64,000 nt of DNA, from assembly GCF_037975245.1 (NCBI RefSeq), contig NC_092564.1, forward strand, positions 17,004,984-17,068,983, given 5' to 3'. Under the pieces are notes generated by a model, which worked only from the letters and a program-made list of their open reading frames with translations, was not told the DNA's origin and did not search any database. Below are positions 1 through 13,007 of this stretch, one piece after another. The DNA is from Apostichopus japonicus (taxonomy: Eukaryota > Echinodermata > Holothuroidea > Aspidochirotida > Stichopodidae). A program made the translations under genes and the position numbers. Numbering within the stretch: the stretch's first letter is position 1; the number at the start of each line of letters is the position of its first letter.

Positions 1-1692
1 TGTAACGTGTCATCCGTGCAATTTACTTTACTTTGTTAATTATTTACGTAAGATTTATGGCGTCATACATATTTTTACCATTCGATGGATATAAGGGGAT
101 TAGAAATATTTTAAATATCCTTTTTCTGTTTAATTGCACAGTAAAGTGCCTTAATAATAACTTCCAATCCTTCTGTGAACTATAAAGGAAAGGACGTATG
201 TCCATGGAAATATCACGTGACAACTTCCTGCTTAATTGATTATACTTAAGTCTCGTAGACTCCGTATCAACAACAACAACAGCAAAAATACATGTTGATT
301 GGTCCCAAAGGGTTTACCAAACTCACTAGTTTGATGTTTTATGGAGAATAAAGGTATATTATAAAAAAGTCAAATAGTTTATACGCCCTCCGACCTTAAT
401 TTCAAACGCCATGCTCTTTTCCAATGTACTTGACGATTCCATTCAATTCGGACGTTAATTTGTCGCCCAAAAACTCTTTATTACTCATTGTAAGTTTTGA
501 CAAACCCATGATTAAAAAAATTTTTTTTTTCTTCTTTCACGAATTTGAAATCTTAACGGCTGTTCCAATGTAAACATATGTATTGCTTCAGAACGATGGA
601 ACATTGCTGCAACCCTTCTCCCCCTCCCCCTCCTAAACACACACACAAGCACAACAGTTTCATTGTTTTCTTTAAATGAAAATACAGAAAAAGTCTGGAC
701 GTTTATATCTTGAAGGGAACAGGAAATAAATATCTACATATAAAGATCAATGTAGATAATTCCATAAAAGTCTAAATCTCTATCTAGATAATTAGTCGGT
801 AAACAAAATGGTCACATGTAAGCTTCACACGGTTTTATTGCGCAGTACATATGGTTCATCTGATCATAAATCTAACGGTTATTTATCACTACTGAATAGG
901 AATCAAATCAAACTTTGTTCGTCAGAAAAAACATATATATTCTTCATTATAGCTTGTAGTGGTTATCATTAATAACAGCCAGGACTCATTTGGGTAAATG
1001 GTAAATTTATTAGTAACCGTGACTAGTTTGAGAGTAACCTTATATGTTTTAGTAATAGACAATAAAATGTCATGTAATGAGAACTATATATAAGCTGCTC
1101 ATGTGAAAACAAGAGATTCGAAAAATACGACAAACACAGATAACGCAACAACCAGAACTACCTTGATTGCAATGAGTACACACAATATTGCTTGGGTGAG
1201 TCTGAGCACTTCATGTGTATCGAACCAAACAAAATTTCTTCGCCCTCCAATTCCCGTGGAAAAATATCAAATCGTCAAATCATCAAATCGTCAAATCATA
1301 CTTCAGTAATTTAAACAGTTATCAGGGACTTTATTGAAGCTTGTGGATCCGTGCAGTTGAAGTTTCCTTGTAAGCAATACAAGTCCCAGTACTCTTTTCT
1401 CGTAGACACATTTTTATATTAATAAATATAGTATATATGAAATATACCATATCATATACATATAGTGATGCAAAACCCAATCAACAGCTTAAATTACTAT
1501 TTTAATTTAAGATCAACGTTCACAATGACGTCACCAAAGCTTTGACATTGTTTATCAACTCCCTCCCTATGAACCGTTAATACCAGGTCTTTCGTTTTTA
1601 TCAACCATCTGTAAGTAGCTTTTAAACTGCACTATTATGATTATTTCGCGTCATTGTGACGTCATTATGAGGCGGTTGTTAATTCATAACGA
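1..1692. other. Non-coding AT-rich DNA
   Basis: No coding similarity recognised on either strand. Two perfect CRE palindromes TGACGTCA are at 1526-1533 and 1657-1664. Short ORFs here have no recognisable domains. Confidence 0.6.
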
Positions 1693-1960
1693 GGAGTGTT
1701 ATCTCAAGGAGTGTTAGCTCATAGGAGTGTTAACTCAGTGGTTAATGCCGGTGCCTTCCAATCATAAGGTCCCGAGTTCGAGTCACTCCAATATTAATGT
1801 ATGTCGTCCAGTTACAGAGTTGTTGACAATTGACAATTCATAATCATGGACGTTAAATATAAATGTAAGAGACTGCCTTCGGTCAGCTTGCGGCTTTGAT
1901 AAGCCAATGAGGCTTCTTTGCGAGTTCCTGCTCGCAGGAGGATCTAAAATACATACATAA
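1693..1960 (+). mobile_element. tRNA-derived SINE, copy 1 (iterated 5' head)
   Basis: The head has an A-box-like segment (TTAACTCAGTGGTTAA) and a B-box-like segment (GAGTTCGAGTCAC) about 30 bp further on, ending in CACTCC, which can pair with the GGAGTG start as an acceptor stem. A non-tRNA body follows, ending in CAGGAGGATC and an ACATACAT tail. A second copy at 53688-53925 is nearly identical through both head and body, which shows this is a dispersed element. In this copy the first ~15 bp (GGAGTGTTA-CTCA) are present three times, at 1693, 1709 and 1724. CREs flank it at 1657 and 1992. Confidence 0.8.
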
Positions 1961-4900
1961 TATATATACATAACGACACAGCTTTATCTGGTGACGTCAC
2001 TTCCGGTCTTGCCATCTTCACAATTGATTCAAGCAAGAGACAGAATCGCGACGACAGGTCTGTTACAGATGCTTTGTTAGGTTGTTGTTTTAAGCAAGTC
2101 ACTATATGTCACATACTTCCTATATAATGAGTAGTTTCTGTGGAACTCATTAGCCCATGAAACCTTTCCCCCAAGGGCTGCTTGTTGGGTTTAAACTCAC
2201 CTAAGGCTTCATTATGGATTTCTGAAACTAATTGTGATTTCTATGTAAGCCTGTTACTGTCATTGAAAATCAAAAAACCCAAAAAACAGAAAAGGTTACA
2301 TGTTTTTCTTCAACTAATTGGTACGTAGGCCTACTGTTCATCGCATTAAAATGGATTTATATTACGTAATTGTTTTTAAGAACTAAAGATCTGTGATATA
2401 GATGTTAGGAACATAAATTCGATTGTGTTATTTATTGTATTGAAAAGAAGCGAGCATCACAATAAATCAAAAAGAAGAAAAATAAGACCAAAAAACCCCC
2501 ATTAAGTACATGTTGCTAGAGAGATATTACATGTCAAGTTATTTCTCAATATAATAATTTGGTGACAGACAATAAAATGCTTATCCTGAAGAGAAAAATA
2601 TTCCACACTATTAGTCGAGACCCCATCTCAATATATTGTCCCTAATACAAATATAATTGATTGTGCATGACTTTAACTTTCATTTTTATTTGATTGGCTG
2701 AACCCTCCCCACCCCCCCCCCTTCATGGGGGAAGAGTAATGCAGCGTGTGATCTGTGATGTCATTCGTGTGAATATATTTCCAAAAGGTAATTATATTCT
2801 CCTTGTTGTTTTATCTTTGAAACCAGATACGTTTGAGTTGTTTGTTTATCTGTCAATGCTCTGTTAATATTAAGAATTTCATCCTAAATGCAACTATTTT
2901 CGTAAAACTGAGAAGAAATATTTTTGCTCATGATGTAAATAACTATCATATTAGAAAATATAGCAGAAAGACATTTTCGTCTCAATTGCCGTGATGACAT
3001 TATTCATTCTGCTGATGCTAATAGCTTTCACAAATTATCCGCATATTTGAAAGATTCATATATTTGCGGTACAAAGTGTATATGATGAATTGGCTTTGAC
3101 CTTAATATGCAGAAGTATTTTTGCCTTGTCCCCAAACTCCAACCAGTGCTCGTACCCTCCCCACCCGCTGCTTACCTTTTTCATTGATATCATACAAGGT
3201 TTGCATTCAATAATAGTGTACATCCTATCAATTAGAAATATATGCCTCCATATATCTCGTAACGAGAAATAAATTATCACCAGTTCCACTGACTCACGTT
3301 TATGCGAATTCGGCCTTATGACTTACTCTTTTTTTATAACTGAGTCAAATACACATTTTATCATTTGAAATTGGTAGAAGAATTCAATTGAAGTGAATAC
3401 AAAATATTCCTACTATTTTCATTATAAGTTACATACAGGAAGTTTATTTATTTATTTCTTATTATTTTTTTATTACTATAAATTACCGTCCGCGATGTAT
3501 TTATAATCCCTTATTGAACCTGATCTCTGCTGAGTAATCCTAGGTCACAAACTTAATCCTTCTGCGCTTTCATCAAAAGTAACCTCTGACTGTAATGTGT
3601 TCAAGTAAAGTTAATTTCTCGGTAATTAATCAGTCTTTCTAATCTCTATTATATCGTCCCAGGCTGTTATACTTGATTCGTTTCCCTCTCATATACTACG
3701 TTGACAAAAATGTTGGAATAAAAGAAATTCAGGGAAAAATATGGATCAGCAACTCAAATTTAATGTAGGTTAATAGAACGATTAAACTTTAAAAATTGAA
3801 CTATTCAAACGATCAAGTATTCCACTCACGCCTACAAACGGGCACACACGCACGCGGGCACGCAAGCACGCAAGCACCGTCAGGCACACAGTCACGCATG
3901 CACGAATATAGTCTGCATTAATCTGATGTATGCAGTATTCTTTGGTTGTTTCGTTTTACTCTACATAATAAACGTTCGTATGTATACTTAAATGTTTCCT
4001 GTGTATTTGCTTATGTATGTGACACCAAGACAAACATATACAACAAGCACAAGCATATATGTATTAGCAATGTTGTTTTAAGTGTTTCGAACCTTCAAAC
4101 AATAGAGAAGATTAATCTTATCTGCATAAAACTAAAACGTTAGTAACAGCCTTATATGGGATGCAATAACCCTACTGTTTTAATATACGTATTGATCAGT
4201 ATTTTATTGCGATCAAACCTGAATAAAGTTAATCTTACAGAAAAAATTCAACTTCTAAACCACCTCCCCCTGCCCATGCCCCCACCCCCTACTCAAGAAA
4301 TAAATAGATTGGTGTCTTATAAGGGAGGTTGTATACATTTATTCTAAGATTAGCTTTCTTATTTCAAAATATAACCCCTTAGAATTAAATCGATCGAAAA
4401 CTGACTTCCATCTTTCCTCTCACTAAACCCTATTCCTCTATAGTAAACGCTTTGCATAATATGGTAGCAAAATCGTGATTATGCATCTGTAATAACTAAT
4501 CAAGCTGTCAAGGTGTCTGTTTTAGAAAGATTTGCATCTTAATCTTGTGTACCTGATACAATGAGCTATCAGTTATCATATAGCTATTCTAATTTCTCCG
4601 GGAGATAAACTGTCCTTGATATTTGCTTCATTATTTATACGTTAAATAAGTCATCAATCCGAAATGTGAATTTTGTATCAGGGCGCGCAGTACTTTTTAG
4701 GTTTTACTATACGGACGCTGTTTTAAGTTGCAATTCCTATTGAACTTGCCGCAATTTTGTGGCATCGTGCTCGGCCGATAAACGATATACAATAGAGTAA
4801 CTGAAACATCATTTATTCATTTTTGTGTGTGTATGAAATCGTACTAGTAATATCGACAGAAGCTGCACAGATTTCAAATATAAGCTCAAAATAATACATT

Positions 4901-7561
4901 AAATTTACTGGGTGGACTCGCAGGTTTGTAAAACTTACGTTTACTTGAGAGCAGCTAAATGGTTGGAGACAGGATTTTGAAATGGTATATTTAAGTATGA
5001 AGCGAATATTTCATGGCAAGGTTCATCTTTGAAAACCCGAGTTAAAACCTCACGCCAAAAAGTAGCATGAAGCCTAAACTCTTTCGGCTCCTATACTTCA
5101 ACATATAGGAACGATTTAAACGTGAAATTAGATTGTATCTTCAAAATAACAATATTCATCATCCCGAACCTTATATTCAAAATTTTCAAGACCTTATTGT
5201 GAAGGTCTCTAACATCGATAAATTAACTAAATTTAATGGCATCAATTTTTCACCAGTTAATTGAGTTTCGCAGGGATTATTTCCCCTTTCGTAATCATAT
5301 ATAGAGCTAGTACCATATCGTTGTGATCATGGCAGCATTTTCGTTTAAGAGTGATCTTAAAAAGACAACAACAAAAATGCTTCTTATTTTACACTGTTCA
5401 AGATTTTCCGGTTCAAGTAATCAAGCCATTTGTGTTGCTTTGGCATTTGGTATGTATAACATTACCGTTTAACAAGTTTAATGATGGTTTAATGAAATCA
5501 TTAAGTAATCAATTTTTAGAATAAAAAGAAAAATTGAAAACAAAGGGAAACAGGAAAATAGGTAGTCTTATTGTATGATGAATAGCATATTTGAATCAGT
5601 TGTGTTATAGCTGTGATATAAAAAATGGCGCCATCAGTCTCCCGGGAAGGAACCGTTATATGTGACGAGCACTGAATATATATGTATGGCTGACCCTTTG
5701 GTCCATTGACGAAATTATCCACACACAAAAAACACTAGTGACGCCATAAAATGTATTATATCCCCATTTTAGACATTCGTTCATAAGAACACGACAGAAG
5801 TTTATCTTGCTTCATACCAACGAAATGAAAAGTCAATATGTCGTCTTCAATGGTACAATCACTTGGGAACTTAGCTTACCATAAAATTATCGGAGAGTCG
5901 TTTATGTATATAACACTAGGCCTGCATACTCCTGATATAAAAATGTGGTAGGCTTAATGGAAATCAACTGTTTATCAAACCATGGCTGTATAACTCTTAA
6001 GAAGATTGGGGAGTGAAGAGAGATCATTCGAGACTTCACAATATGTCAACCTATATGCTTGTTATTGTTAGATTTAATGGGCCATAAGAAACTTCAAAAG
6101 TGGCTAAGTCTGTAACCTTATGACAAATGGGACATTTGTGAAAGAAAAGTCATTGGAGAAATTTGATATAATATATAATAAAATATGATAAAAACACAAA
6201 TGTGTGTTCTTAATTCTGTAACGTTTTCTAAATCACGTAAATCACACACATATACACACACTAATATATACACAAACAAACAAACCACTGTATAGCTGGG
6301 GAAGAAGGGGTGGGTATAAGGGGACGGAATATAATTAATGATGAAATTTCATCAGAGTTTTATTATTCAAAATTGCTATAATAAAATGCATCTTCCTGTT
6401 TACTCCTAAAAATGGCACAAATTTTGTGCACCATATTCGAGAGAATTTTTCTGTTTAACCATCTGATTATTTATAGGAGTGGTTGTTCTTATTAATAAGC
6501 CCAAACGATTTGCAGTATAGGAATTTGATGTTGGATTGGTTTTAGGATGCATATGGCCTAATTGCTTTTTAGGTCAAATTGACAAAGAGCTTATGATGAA
6601 ATATCAGTGAAAGAAAGCGATTAAAAAAACTATTGTTTACTGTGATGTAGATGATGCGATCACATGAGTCTAACGAAATTGACAGAAAAAAACAGAGTCT
6701 GATATTATCTTTGGGCAAGTGAAGACAAGGTACATTGCACCTTTGTAACTTAAGCTTCTACGGTGTGTCATCAGGCAGACCACGAGAAGAAACGTAATGT
6801 TTGAAAATGAAATTTAATGCTAAAATGAGTGAATCTAACGGTAGACTTGTCGAAGTTTGAAACTGTCTGACAGAATAATTGATTGTTCGGGAAGAGGGCT
6901 ATATCATACTTCATAGATCAGTGATCTATATTTTAAGAGAAATAGTTAAGCAAGCCTCGTTTTCCTTCTAAGTATAACGCGCACTTGATCAAAAAATGTC
7001 CGATTTGGACTCAATTTGACTGCAATCGAATTGTTTTGCTAGCATAATTTTAGTGCAAACTTGCCATCACAATTTGCTCATTGTGATTCGATTTTCAATG
7101 TAAGAAAACCCTTCTACAGAAAGATGGACGGTAATACGTCGATAAATATGATATGATTGATTTTTCAATGGACAGTAATGTGAATATAAATGAGGAAATT
7201 TAACTGAAACCACGTGACCCCCCCCCCACCACCCGCCTCTACCTCCCTTTGCATATTCGAAGTCAATCGACTTTTTCTTATTCTTCGTAAAAAGTCGAAA
7301 TTAGCCGAAATAGTTAGCCCAAAGCATTCAACGAAAATATTTAATGATAGGTCTATGGGCCAGGCCTTAATGTGTGTCCGTGTGTGTTTTTTATTCTGGA
7401 AAAAAAGTTAAGTTTTTCGAAAATTTGTTAGCATTAATATTTGCACTTAGCCAACAATTTCAATATCTTGCAATATATGTTCTATCAAAGTATCTACAAA
7501 GAGCCAAATCAAACTTTCAAAATGATTCCGAAAAACCAAGAACAAACGAAATGAACGTTAC
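1961..7561. other. Non-coding DNA downstream of, or within an intron of, the luqin gene
   Basis: Relative to the minus-strand luqin exon this is the 3' side and should hold the intron and possibly a second exon. I checked several pyrimidine-tract acceptor candidates on the minus strand (near 2590, 2905, 4870, 6010, 6300, 6890 and 7115). None opens into a frame with the two cysteines expected of a luqin C-terminus. Also present: a poly-C tract near 2705-2720, a CRE at 1992-1999, and a CA/CG-rich patch near 3842-3900. Confidence 0.5.
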
Positions 7562-7730
7562 CTGTGTCGTCGTAGAATCTTTTTCCCCATCTCATAAACT
7601 TATATGGTTTTCTCTTTCTGCTTGCTTCCATCGATTCTGACGCCGTTGAAGGAAGAAAGAATGTGCCGAGAAGGAGGACGACAAAACAACAGCAAAATAT
7701 ATTTCTTAGTTGGCATTTTGACACAGCCAT
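7562..7730 (-). CDS. luqin: Luqin-type neuropeptide precursor, first coding exon (partial gene)
   Basis: Seen: the first in-frame ATG (7730) has G at -3 and +4. It opens a 56-codon exon with a short basic N-region, a Cys/Val/Leu-rich hydrophobic core (about residues 11-27) and a likely signal-peptidase site near TAS (29-31). A tribasic RKR (38-40) is followed by KPYKFMRW (41-48), Gly49 as amide donor, and the dibasic cleavage site KR (50-51). The exon then runs FYDDT and ends in phase 1 at a GTAACG donor (7561-7560). Known: luqin-type peptides of echinoderms and hemichordates end in FMRWamide, the starfish peptide has this ending, and I recall KPYKFMRWamide from sea cucumbers. The peptide is secreted and acts through a luqin/RYamide-type G-protein-coupled receptor. 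Luqin precursors normally continue into a C-terminal stretch with two conserved cysteines. I found no convincing second exon at lower coordinates, so the gene is incomplete here. An overlapping plus-strand reading frame (7604-8035) looks like a shadow. Confidence 0.85.
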
Positions 7731-9639
7731 CCCTGCCGAGTGAGTTATTTCTTTCGAAAGATGAAATAAACCTCTCAAAGCCGTCTATGACAATGCTTCT
7801 TCTTCTTCTCCTTCTACACTTCGATCTGCTTTTTACTTTGATTCAAGTTTCGTTTCTTCAAGATTCGATTACCTCAATTTCTTCGCTCGGTGATATAAAA
7901 ATCCTCCTACAGTTTTATTTTGCCTTTTCGATTGTAACTCTCTTTTTCTCCAGCTGTTCGCGATTTCTACCCGTTTGCTTCTCCCTCTCTCGATCTTTCC
8001 CCCTTTTTTTCTTTTCTAAATCAAGCAGGACCTAATCTTGGAATTCCTCTTTTTTGGGGTAATGAAGAAATCTGTCCTTCTTTGTGTATTCTTTGTTGCA
8101 GTCTTTTTTTCCTCTCCAATAAACGTCCGCTTTATATTTAATTCAGCTTTTGTATCATAACTGGATACTGTAATGTCCCCCTTATCTGTAATTCTATAGG
8201 CTGACTGTATTAGTTCGTCCAACCAATCAGAATCATCGTATAAGGCATGTCAGTCGTTTTCCCTCTTTATAGTTTACTTTTCTAGGTATCTGCTCGTAAG
8301 AGCACCAACACATACATAGTGGGCGTATAAAAGCCAAGTTTTCTGACGTGAGGTGAGCTCTAATGATAAATTAACGTATCCCCAAAAGGATGGCTGGGCT
8401 AAAGACAATAAAACAATAAGAAATTGGGAGTAAATGAACTTGATAAACTTACGCAACAGTGTCAATTTTAGTTGTGTGACGTCACGCATTGAAATGTATG
8501 AAGATTTTCATCCCCTCCCTATTAAATAATTTGCTACCTTGAATCATTGGCTCAGGACATGCGGAAGTTAAATAATAAATTGTTATACGCGTTTCCTGTT
8601 CCACTTCGGTTGCTTCCTCCTTATTCACACGTATTCACACGTGTTCACACGTGTACATGACGTCATCACATGTGGTCTATATTTAGGTTACTTTTGGCTA
8701 AAAAATGTGGCCCAGGAAACTAGGGGATGGGAGAAAGTTCGAATCAAGTTCTTCATACATGCATCGTTAAAGGTCGAAAACGTAAGCTGCGTGAGTACGG
8801 TATGTGTTTTATTAGATTTGGGAGGGTGATCCAGATAGCGGACAACGTGACATTAATTGGGAAATGAACAATATTCCTCGCTGTTAGGTTGAACTTATCC
8901 CCATCTCGATATCTTATTCCTAACTAGTCAAGATGTCGTCGATTGAATGAAACTTAATTTTGTGTATGACTGGCTAATCGTTCCGATTCTTCCTTGCGTG
9001 TAAATGTACGTGATATTTGACGTCATAACGGCAAATATTCTTCCAAAGATTTACTTTTTTTATATTCTTCTTTGACTTATGATGGAAACCTGATATATTT
9101 GCTGTGGCTGTCGATCATCTCAAAGTGTTATTAGGTGTTATAAGGATGTTGCCGTGATCGTATATTATTTAATTACGCAATCAACTTTAGCCACCGGAAT
9201 ATTGAAAATTGTAGTAAATTGATAGTAATTTAACACTTCTCGAGAAACGTTTTTGAATTGTTCACATATGGATGTATAAATTCGACAATTTGTGACAAAA
9301 TGACATGATATTTCTATTCGATTAACTGATCATTTCGTTATAAAATGTTAAAATGATGAATAGTAAAAGTGCGTAATGAATCAATTTACTAATTTTTACA
9401 TGAGTAAGTCATCATGTTGCATTTGAAAACAAACTGTTGGATTATATAATACATATGAAAAGAATAGCTCGGAATTTATTTGCAAAAATGTAAAAATATC
9501 AAATTGAGATAAAGTATCGTCAATTTACGGGGTTCTTTCCTGTGGTGCTTTAGTTTATGCAGCAAGGTTTCTTTTGCAAAAGAATAGTCACAGATTTTGG
9601 TGACCTGTTGACATTTCAACTTTCAATGAATGACGAATA
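7731..9639. promoter_or_regulatory. Region upstream of the luqin exon with three perfect CRE palindromes
   Basis: This stretch lies 5' of the minus-strand luqin exon. TGACGTCA occurs at 8477-8484, 8658-8665 and 9018-9025. The middle one is preceded by a short tandem of TTCACACGTG-like units (about 8622-8655) that contain CACGTG E-boxes. No ORF resembling a known protein was found. A pyrimidine-rich plus strand (7780-8010) means the minus strand just upstream of the start codon is purine-rich. Promoter function is inferred from position and motifs only. Confidence 0.35.
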
Positions 9640-10935
9640 AATAGAGGAATGAACGAATGAATGAATCAACGAGTCAACGAATCAACGAATCAAGGAATCA
9701 ACGAATGAATGTATGTATATGAACGTATGATCGAATGTATGACTCATTGAACGAGCAATGAAAGGTTCAATGAATGAATGATTAAATGAATGCATTAAAC
9801 AATAAATGAATCAATGTTTTAAGGAATCAATGAATGGCTGATTGACTGAAGTAACGAATGATTCAATGATTGATTCATTGAATGATACATTGAAGGATTC
9901 AATGAATGAATGACTTAATGAATGCATGAATGAATCAATGTTTTAATGAATAAATGACTGAATGCATGAATGAATGACTCAATGAATGATTCGTTGAATG
10001 ATACAATAAATAATTTAATGAATGTATGAAACAATCAATTATTTGAGTGAATGAACGAATGAATGACTGATTGACTGAATTAACGAATGATCCAATGATT
10101 GATTCATTGAAAAATACAATGAAGGATTCAATGAATGAATGATTAAATGAATGCATTAAACAATAAATGAATCAATGTTTTAAGGAATCAATGAATGGCT
10201 GATTGACTGAAGTAACGAATGATTCAATGATTGATTCATTGAATGATACAATGAAGGATTCAATGAATGAATGACTTAATGAATGAATGCATGAATGAAT
10301 CAATGTTTTAATGAATAAGTGACTGAATGAATGACTGAATGACTCAACGAATGATTCGTTGAATGACACAATAAATAATTTAATGAATGTATGAAACAAT
10401 CAATTATTTGAGTGAATGCACGAATGAATGACTGATTGACTGAAATAACGAATGATCCAATGATTGATTCATTGAATAATACAATGAAGGATTCAATGAA
10501 TGAATGAATGCATGAATGAATCAATGTTTTAATGAATGATTGAATGACTGAATGAATGACTCAATGAATGATTCGTTGAATGATACAATGAATGATCTAA
10601 TGAATATGTGAATAAATCAATGTTTGAGTGAATGCACGAATTAATTACTGATTGACTGAATGAATGAGTGAATGAATGAATGAGTAAATGAATGTATGGG
10701 TGATTCAATGAATGATTCAATGAATGAAGGACCTAATGAATGCATGAATGAATAAATGTTTTAATGAATCAATGATTGAATGAATGACTGAATGAATGAA
10801 TGATTCAATGAATGATTGACTGAATGAATGGTTAATGAATGATTGATTGAATGAATGAATGATTCAATGAATGGATCATTGCATAAATGAATAAGGGAAT
10901 GACTGAATGGATGGATGGGTGGATGGATGGATGAC
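9640..10935. repeat. Degenerate GAAT/ATGA satellite with ~361-bp higher-order period
   Basis: About 1.3 kb consists almost entirely of 4-bp-based words (GAATGAATGA, ATTCAATGA, GATTGACTGA). A higher-order repeat is visible: the block starting ATTAAATGAATGCATTAAAC at 9781 recurs at about 10142, and the following TCAATGTTTTAA blocks recur with a similar offset. Minus-strand frames rich in HSF/NHS/ESF triplets are by-products of the repeat. Confidence 0.9.
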
Positions 10936-13007
10936 TCATCACTGTTGTGTTTTCACTTACTGGTATATCTACCATCTTATGTGATAATAAATAAGTCAAA
11001 TGCAAGTGTACAACGTCTTTCACTCTTTTCCCTTGGATCTTTCACTTGTCAAGTTGTTGGAATAAATTAGACTACGTCTATGTAATGATCAAACTTACGT
11101 ATAAACCTCCTCGTATAGCGAAGTTCTTGGAGATAAACTAGTAACCTCGAATTTCCAAATCGTGCTTGTGAAAAAATTAGCAGCTGTTGCAATTTATACA
11201 GTTAACCTCAGTGAATATGCGCACATCACAGTAAACCATACACTGAGTTCATTTAAAGGAAAGCAAAGTCTTGTGTTCTATAGGCTTGCGTTTTTGTTTG
11301 TGATAAAATTTGCTGCTGACGCTATGTTTCAATTACTTGTTTTTTATTCGCTTTAGTTTAGATTTGCAAAGCAGGAATAGCTTTATTCGGAGTAGCCTTT
11401 GTTTTTATTATGTACGGTACATGCTATCCAAATTTCCACAAACTAGATGCACAATAACACCAATCCGGGAAAGAAAACCAAATGAAAAGAATGAAAACTG
11501 AACATGTATTTTCTAGTAATACGTGATAGTTGTTTGGTACCGTTTCATGGCACCATTAAATAGCTGAAAGTGTCCGAATACTGAGGTTTTTTTCCCCGTT
11601 TGATTGTTCACTTTTTTGTTCTTTTTTTTTTGCAACAATAGTCACGTTAACTATAATTCTACGATATTAGAATCAACTTCGCTTTTTCTTTAAAAAAAGA
11701 AGAAGAAATTTGGTTGTCTCTGACTGTATAGGCTACTGTGAAATCTAAACGTATTCATCCGCAAAATGTATCCTGATTCACAATTTAGTTCAACTTGGTG
11801 TTCCATGGAAGGAATGCATACATATTACGTAGATTTTGTATAGGTATAGTTTTACATGAGAGGTACAGTCCATGGATGCAAGAGTAAACGGTCTCTCGTA
11901 AATTGGCAGAATCGATCAGCAAGCATTGTTCTACCTTAGGGATGATAAGAAAATTCATCAAAACTTTTACATCTTATTATATTACCGTATGAAATGATTT
12001 GATTACAAAGAGGCCTTTATACGACATATAGGAAGAAAATGAACCTTGGACAAGACATGATAACCTCAGCTCAGGTCATAACATCGCGGGTGTTATTAGT
12101 ATGGATGGTGAACGAGAATGTGAAGAGATATATAGGAAAACTGTGGAGTGTTAACATGGGATATCTCAGGTATAGGTTATTTCGTCAATACGAGTATCTA
12201 TACATTTGTGCACATCTTCTTATACATGATATGCAGGCCGTGTTTCCCTTCGAAATATTTAAACTGTTTCAAATTTCGTTGGGTATTTATAGCTATAATT
12301 ACAATAATGTAAGAAATCATAATAAAAGGCGTATTTCAGGGCATAAGACCTGCTGATGACGTCATAGTTCTTTATTTCAAATTTACATGTTAATGTTAAT
12401 GGGGACGCGAATCCAACCATTTATCTTTGGCTTATGTGACAGAGACCTTTGGAACGAACCAAAGGAAAATCTTCTACATTTTGGGAGATATATCTTAGCT
12501 TAAAAATCCGGTCTGGGAGCTGTCGTTTTGTAAACCTGTGATGTCATAGTGACACTATGATCTGAGACCTCCTGTTTCTCTCTTTTATGTGAACTTCATG
12601 TTTTCAAGGCAGAGGGTTAATATTGTTGACCCTGCTCGCGGCGAGGGAGGAAGGGGGTGGGGGTTGTCTCGCCAGAAACTCCAGGTTTATTCTAGGGGTA
12701 TAAATAATGCTGTAACTGAGGTCTACACGCAATAATATGCTAATAACTACTTTGTTTTGTGGGATTGAAAAGGGTATCGGGAGAGGGGGGGGAGGGGTGG
12801 AGGGGGGGGGGTCGAAGTTGGCGCATGATATGGATTTAGACTGTTAATTTATTTGCAGTTTAAATCTTATCGATCTTCCGGTAAATTCTAACATATTGAA
12901 ATGGTATTTTGACGCTCTGCCTGAATCCCCTTCCTTCCCAAAAATAAAAGAAAAACGAAAAGGATAACAAAACATTATCTTCATTAATTAACAAAAGCTA
13001 ACTAATA
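10936..13007. other. Non-coding DNA with a dispersed-repeat relic
   Basis: No recognisable gene. The segment around 12430-12560 (containing GGTCTGGGAGCTGTC) is related to 38741-38860. A perfect CRE is at 12357-12364. G-rich tracts occur near 12640-12660 and 12780-12815. A 105-codon frame at 12039-12356 has no similarity I recognise. Confidence 0.5.
12428..12560 (+). repeat. Dispersed repeat, copy A (unclassified)
   Basis: Shares an ordered series of motifs with 38741-38860: TGACAGAGA, TTTGGGAGATAT, TAGCT-AAAA, then GGTCTGGGAGCTGTC, followed by an ATGTCA/TGTCAC segment. The class of element is unknown. Confidence 0.6.

Noticed and set aside
1724-1790. Functional tRNA gene in the SINE head
   Set aside because: Acceptor pairs 6 of 7 but the anticodon arm is irregular, and a second copy shares a 170-bp body.
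6280-6300. Luqin second exon after a strong minus-strand acceptor near 6300
   Set aside because: The in-phase frame gives only about 12 residues with a C-x-C, not the two widely spaced cysteines expected.
7604-8035. 143-codon plus-strand frame
   Set aside because: Pyrimidine-rich antisense shadow of the luqin exon and its upstream region.
9935-11023. Several minus-strand frames rich in His-Ser-Phe
   Set aside because: By-products of the GAAT/ATGA satellite.
12039-12356. 105-codon plus-strand frame
   Set aside because: No recognisable motif; composition like surrounding non-coding DNA.
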